Shown here piece by piece: positions 34,324 through 36,472 of a stretch of 36,472 bases of DNA. The notes below the pieces were generated by a model. The model was given only the letters and a program-made list of their open reading frames with translations. It did not search any database and had not been told where the DNA came from. Position 1 is the first letter of the stretch. Each line of letters opens with the position of its first letter. The translations under genes and the position numbers were made by a program. The stretch is from assembly GCA_003598135.1 (NCBI GenBank), contig QZKA01000005.1:1-36472 (forward strand), written 5' to 3'. Origin of the DNA: Candidatus Omnitrophota bacterium (GTDB lineage Bacteria; Omnitrophota; Gorgyraeia; Gygaellales; Profunditerraquicolaceae).

Positions 34324-35403
34324 CTATTTGGTTGCGCACTGGTGCATAAACCGCTTTAACACGGAATGCACCTGTCCCTTGCCAGGGCTTTGAGGATAAT
34401 ACTGTATTCCCATGCATCTTAACTTATTGTTTGCCACTTCTTCTATTGTCCTGTCGTTTAAGTGGTACCCCACTGCCTTGACATTCTTGATCTTATCGAG
34501 AGAGTCGCTATCGACCACAAAAGAATGGTTCTGGACCGTAATCTCTGCCTTAAAGGACCCCGGATGCGCAACAGGATAGTTGATGCCGTGGTGCCCTAAT
34601 TTCATTCTGGAGATTTTTGCGCCCATTGCCAGCGCCAGCACATGAAGGCCCGTCGAGATGCCCAATATCGGTATAGCGCCCAAAAGAGGCCTAATAGTCT
34701 CGGCGATCTTCTCTAAACTAACGTCGTTCTCCGGGCCATTGGAAATAATCAGTCCGCCTGCCTTTGTTTTGGTTATTTCTTTGGCCGTGGCCGTATGGGG
34801 CAGGATAAAGATTCCTGCGCCCAGCGATTGCAGTTGAGCAAGGAGATCAGTAGTAACGCCTAAATCGAGTATCGCAATTTTTTGCCTCGCTCTGTTTGAG
34901 CCCAGATAGCTTGATTTTGCCGTAGAAGTCGCACGTATCAAATCTCTCGTTTGGCTCTTACGGTAGGTATCGATTTTAGCCAGTAAGGCTTTGGGGTCGC
35001 TGGAGAGACCGGCAATAATACCGAGCATTTCGCCTTTGTGCCTTAAGTACACCGCCAAGCTGCGCGTATCTACTTTATGCAAGATAAGCGCGTCCTGTTT
35101 TTTCGCGAAATCCTCAAGGCTTGTTTTTGCCTGCCAATTTGAAATAATCCTTGAAGTCTCTTTTACTACCAATCCGCTAAGCTGCCACTGAGGCGATTCG
35201 TTAAATTTAGGATTAATGCCGTAATTACCGACTAATGGGTAAGTCAACACCAGGATCTTGCCTCTATTCGCCGGGTCTGTTGCCATTTCCTGATAACCAA
35301 CCACAGCGGTATTCAAAATGACTTCACCAATAACCTCTTTTATAGGTCCTGTTGTCTTGCCAGAGAATATTTTACCGTCTTGTAGCATTAATATGGCGTT
35401 CAT
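34324..35403 (-). CDS. carA: Carbamoyl-phosphate synthetase small subunit with inactive glutaminase triad
   Basis: 359 residues, full length. The N-terminal domain is well conserved (VIGEVILNTAVVGYQEMATDP, LTYPLVGNYGIN, DTRSLAVYLRHKGEM). The C-terminal class I glutamine amidotransferase domain is degenerate. The nucleophile elbow, normally GICLGHQ, is GISTGLH with Ser250 for Cys (bases 34654-34656). The His-Glu pair, normally QYHPEASPGP, is QYYPQSPGKG with Tyr336 and Gln338. GPGDP reads GPEND and GGNHPV reads GINYPV. The frame is intact and the gene is 9 bp before carB, so it is expressed as a subunit. It most likely keeps a structural or regulatory job while the enzyme uses free ammonia. Confidence 0.93.
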   Translation of the reverse strand: MNAILMLQDGKIFSGKTTGPIKEVIGEVILNTAVVGYQEMATDPANRGKILVLTYPLVGNYGINPKFNESPQWQLSGLVVKETSRIISNWQAKTSLEDFAKKQDALILHKVDTRSLAVYLRHKGEMLGIIAGLSSDPKALLAKIDTYRKSQTRDLIRATSTAKSSYLGSNRARQKIAILDLGVTTDLLAQLQSLGAGIFILPHTATAKEITKTKAGGLIISNGPENDVSLEKIAETIRPLLGAIPILGISTGLHVLALAMGAKISRMKLGHHGINYPVAHPGSFKAEITVQNHSFVVDSDSLDKIKNVKAVGYHLNDRTIEEVANNKLRCMGIQYYPQSPGKGQVHSVLKRFMHQCATK

Positions 35404-35406
35404 ATG

Positions 35407-35868
35407 TTATCCCTTTAGCCGTAAAATTTCCCTTACTTTTTTTATGGCACTTCTCACAGAATCGACCTCAATTACTCCAGGCATATTCCAAGGATTAAAA
35501 CCTATCACGGGTATCCCGAACTGAAGACAATAAGCAATTTCTGAAAGGGTTCCTGCCTTTCCCGGAAGCGCGATTACCACATCTGCGGTCTTCACAACCA
35601 ACACATTCCTGGCTAGGCCTAATCCTGTGGGAATCACAATATCTATATATTTATTAGCAGTGTTTTTATCGTAAGTAGGTATAATACCAATGGTTATGTT
35701 ATTTTTACCCTTGAAACCCTTGCAAACCGCCTCCATTACTCCACTTAATCCGCCACAAACGAGTGTGTCAACCACTTTTTTCAAGCTAATGCCTAATTTA
35801 TAGGACAAATACTCCACTTCTTTAGTACAATCGTGTCCACCTATTACCGCTACTATTTTCCTTCTCAT
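35407..35868 (-). CDS. LOG-like Rossmann protein (TIGR00725 type)
   Basis: About 153 residues from MRRKIVAVIGGHDC at 35868; a longer frame to 35910 would enter the tRNA gene and is rejected. GGLSGVMEAVCKG and LPGKAGTLSEIAYCL match the two signature motifs (GGGxxGLMG and PGGxGTxxE) of the nucleotide-binding LOG/YvdD and DprA-related fold, in modified form. Its activity is unknown; phosphoribohydrolase or nucleotide binding is possible. There is no clear Shine-Dalgarno, and the start is only about 10 bases behind the tRNA-Arg, so it may be translated from a processed tRNA-mRNA transcript. It stops 3 bp before carA. Confidence 0.8.
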   Translation of the reverse strand: MRRKIVAVIGGHDCTKEVEYLSYKLGISLKKVVDTLVCGGLSGVMEAVCKGFKGKNNITIGIIPTYDKNTANKYIDIVIPTGLGLARNVLVVKTADVVIALPGKAGTLSEIAYCLQFGIPVIGFNPWNMPGVIEVDSVRSAIKKVREILRLKG

Positions 35869-35878
35869 ATGGCTAATT

Positions 35879-35953
35879 TGGTGCGCCTGACAGGAATCGA
35901 ACCTGTACACATGGCTCCGGAGGCCATTGCGCTATCCGTTGCGCTACAGGCGC
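35879..35953 (-). tRNA. tRNA-Arg (anticodon CCG), CCA encoded
   Basis: Cloverleaf: acceptor GCGCCTG with CAGGCGC, D-arm AGCGCAACGGATAGCGC, anticodon stem ATGGC with GCCAT around CTCCGGA (anticodon CCG), and T-arm ACAGG with CCTGT around TTCGATT. The discriminator A is followed by an encoded CCA (35879-35881), unlike the other two tRNA genes in the window. Confidence 0.95.
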
Positions 35954-35961
35954 AATCAGCT

Positions 35962-36441
35962 CTAAAGGCCGATTTTTTTTATCCGGGTAAGGATAAAATC
36001 GGCATTATTTGTCTTAATCTGCTGTACAGAAAACCTCCTGAACCCATTAACCTTCTTGTTTCTTAATGCCTGTTGCATAAAATTTAGGCAGCGTGTATTA
36101 CCCGAACCGCTGCCATAGGTACTAAAAAGTACAACCTCTTTTTCTTCCAAGCCAAAACACTTATCTAGGTAAGTATTTACCGCGGGAGCTGGCCCAAAAG
36201 CCCACACAGGCGTTCCCAGGCATATCAGGTCATACTCTGCGAGGTTGAATTTAGTTTCTTCTATTACGGTTTTTGAGTGCATAAGGGCCTTGCGCGCTTG
36301 GGTAAAGAAACCCTGAGGCTCCTTAAGGTCTTTTAAGCGAATGAGCTCTGACTGTCCTTTGTCTTTAAGGTAGGTATTAAGTAGTTCAGCTACTTTCTGG
36401 GTATTGCCGCCGAAGGAATAGTAGATGATTATGCTTTTCAT
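35962..36441 (-). CDS. Flavodoxin-family protein
   Basis: 159-residue FMN-binding protein. IIIYYSFGGNTQKVAELL holds the phosphate-binding loop (SFGGNT, a variant of the TGNT type), YDLICLGTPVWAFGPAPAVNTYL is the isoalloxazine loop and VVLFSTYGSGSGNT the second loop. It is close to the flavodoxin/NAD(P)H-oxidoreductase-like group rather than the classical electron-transfer flavodoxins. The start has AAGGCG upstream. It is the first gene at this end of the window; it may share a transcript with the tRNA-Arg, 8 bp behind it. Confidence 0.86.
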   Translation of the reverse strand: MKSIIIYYSFGGNTQKVAELLNTYLKDKGQSELIRLKDLKEPQGFFTQARKALMHSKTVIEETKFNLAEYDLICLGTPVWAFGPAPAVNTYLDKCFGLEEKEVVLFSTYGSGSGNTRCLNFMQQALRNKKVNGFRRFSVQQIKTNNADFILTRIKKIGL

Positions 36442-36458
36442 AAACGCCTTAACGGGTT

Positions 36459-36464
36459 ACTATA
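36459..36464 (-). promoter_or_regulatory. Possible -10 of the flavodoxin gene
   Basis: TATAGT on the minus strand lies 17 bp before the flavodoxin start. Its -35 would fall outside the window, so the call is weak. Confidence 0.3.
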
Positions 36465-36472
36465 CCATAATA

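Noticed and set aside
34324..35403. CarA as a pseudogene or frameshifted gene
   Set aside because: The frame is intact over 359 codons, N-terminal domain and spacing to carB are normal, and the changes are specific substitutions at active-site positions.

Overview
The window looks like a chromosomal segment of an uncultured Gram-negative bacterium with an outer membrane: it encodes a signal-peptide-bearing porin and periplasmic phosphate-binding proteins. The V/A-type ATPase gene order (E, DUF2764, A, B, D, I, K) is the order I know from Chlamydiae, and with the overall gene style it suggests a PVC-superphylum relative such as Omnitrophota. That placement is inference only. Nearly everything is on the minus strand; the exception is a three-gene potassium-uptake operon at 13.7-16.8 kb.

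Region 1 (1-13.6 kb, minus strand) is a large phosphate-starvation locus. In transcription order it holds phoB-phoR; an orphan single-domain receiver; a 61-residue protein plus an outer-membrane porin; a first transporter set pstS-pstC-pstA-pstB-phoU; and a second set pstS-pstC-pstA-pstB-pstB-phoU, whose last phoU runs off the window. Three promoters (receiver gene, porin operon, second pstS) carry the same architecture: four 7-bp units on an 11-bp period, ending exactly 10 bp before a -10 hexamer. This is a convincing Pho box. The second set has two tandem pstB genes with complementary defects. One has a broken ABC signature (LSLEQ). The other has lost the Q-loop glutamine and the switch histidine. 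Together they predict a heterodimer with one canonical and one degenerate ATP site.

Region 2 (13.76-16.84 kb, plus strand) holds a KtrB/TrkH-like potassium translocator with an extra N-terminal four-helix region, its KtrA/TrkA gating subunit, and a membrane-anchored PAS protein lacking any kinase domain. Region 3 (16.84-17.56 kb) is non-coding apart from tRNA-Asp(GTC) and tRNA-Val(TAC). It is rich in repeats, including a second copy of the 5' end of tRNA-Val 138 bp away.

Region 4 (17.56-24.7 kb, minus) is the V/A-type ATPase operon with its own predicted promoter. Its proteolipid carries the Thr-Gln/Gln/Glu pattern of sodium-binding rings. Region 5 (24.7-35.9 kb, minus) is a pyrimidine-biosynthesis cluster: carA, carB, pyrK, pyrD and pyrF, interleaved with a hydrolase, mutM, an isoprenylcysteine-methyltransferase-like membrane protein, a family 2 glycosyltransferase and a half-size ChrA. 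The CarA is remarkable: all three glutaminase triad residues are replaced (Cys to Ser250, His to Tyr336, Glu to Gln338) while CarB looks intact. This predicts an ammonia-dependent carbamoyl-phosphate synthetase. It is convergent with vertebrate CPS I, in which the Cys is likewise Ser. A LOG-like protein, tRNA-Arg(CCG) and a flavodoxin end the window.

The two observations most worth following are the glutaminase-dead CarA and the asymmetric PstB pair. No searches or computations were run; all residue alignments were made by eye against remembered family motifs.
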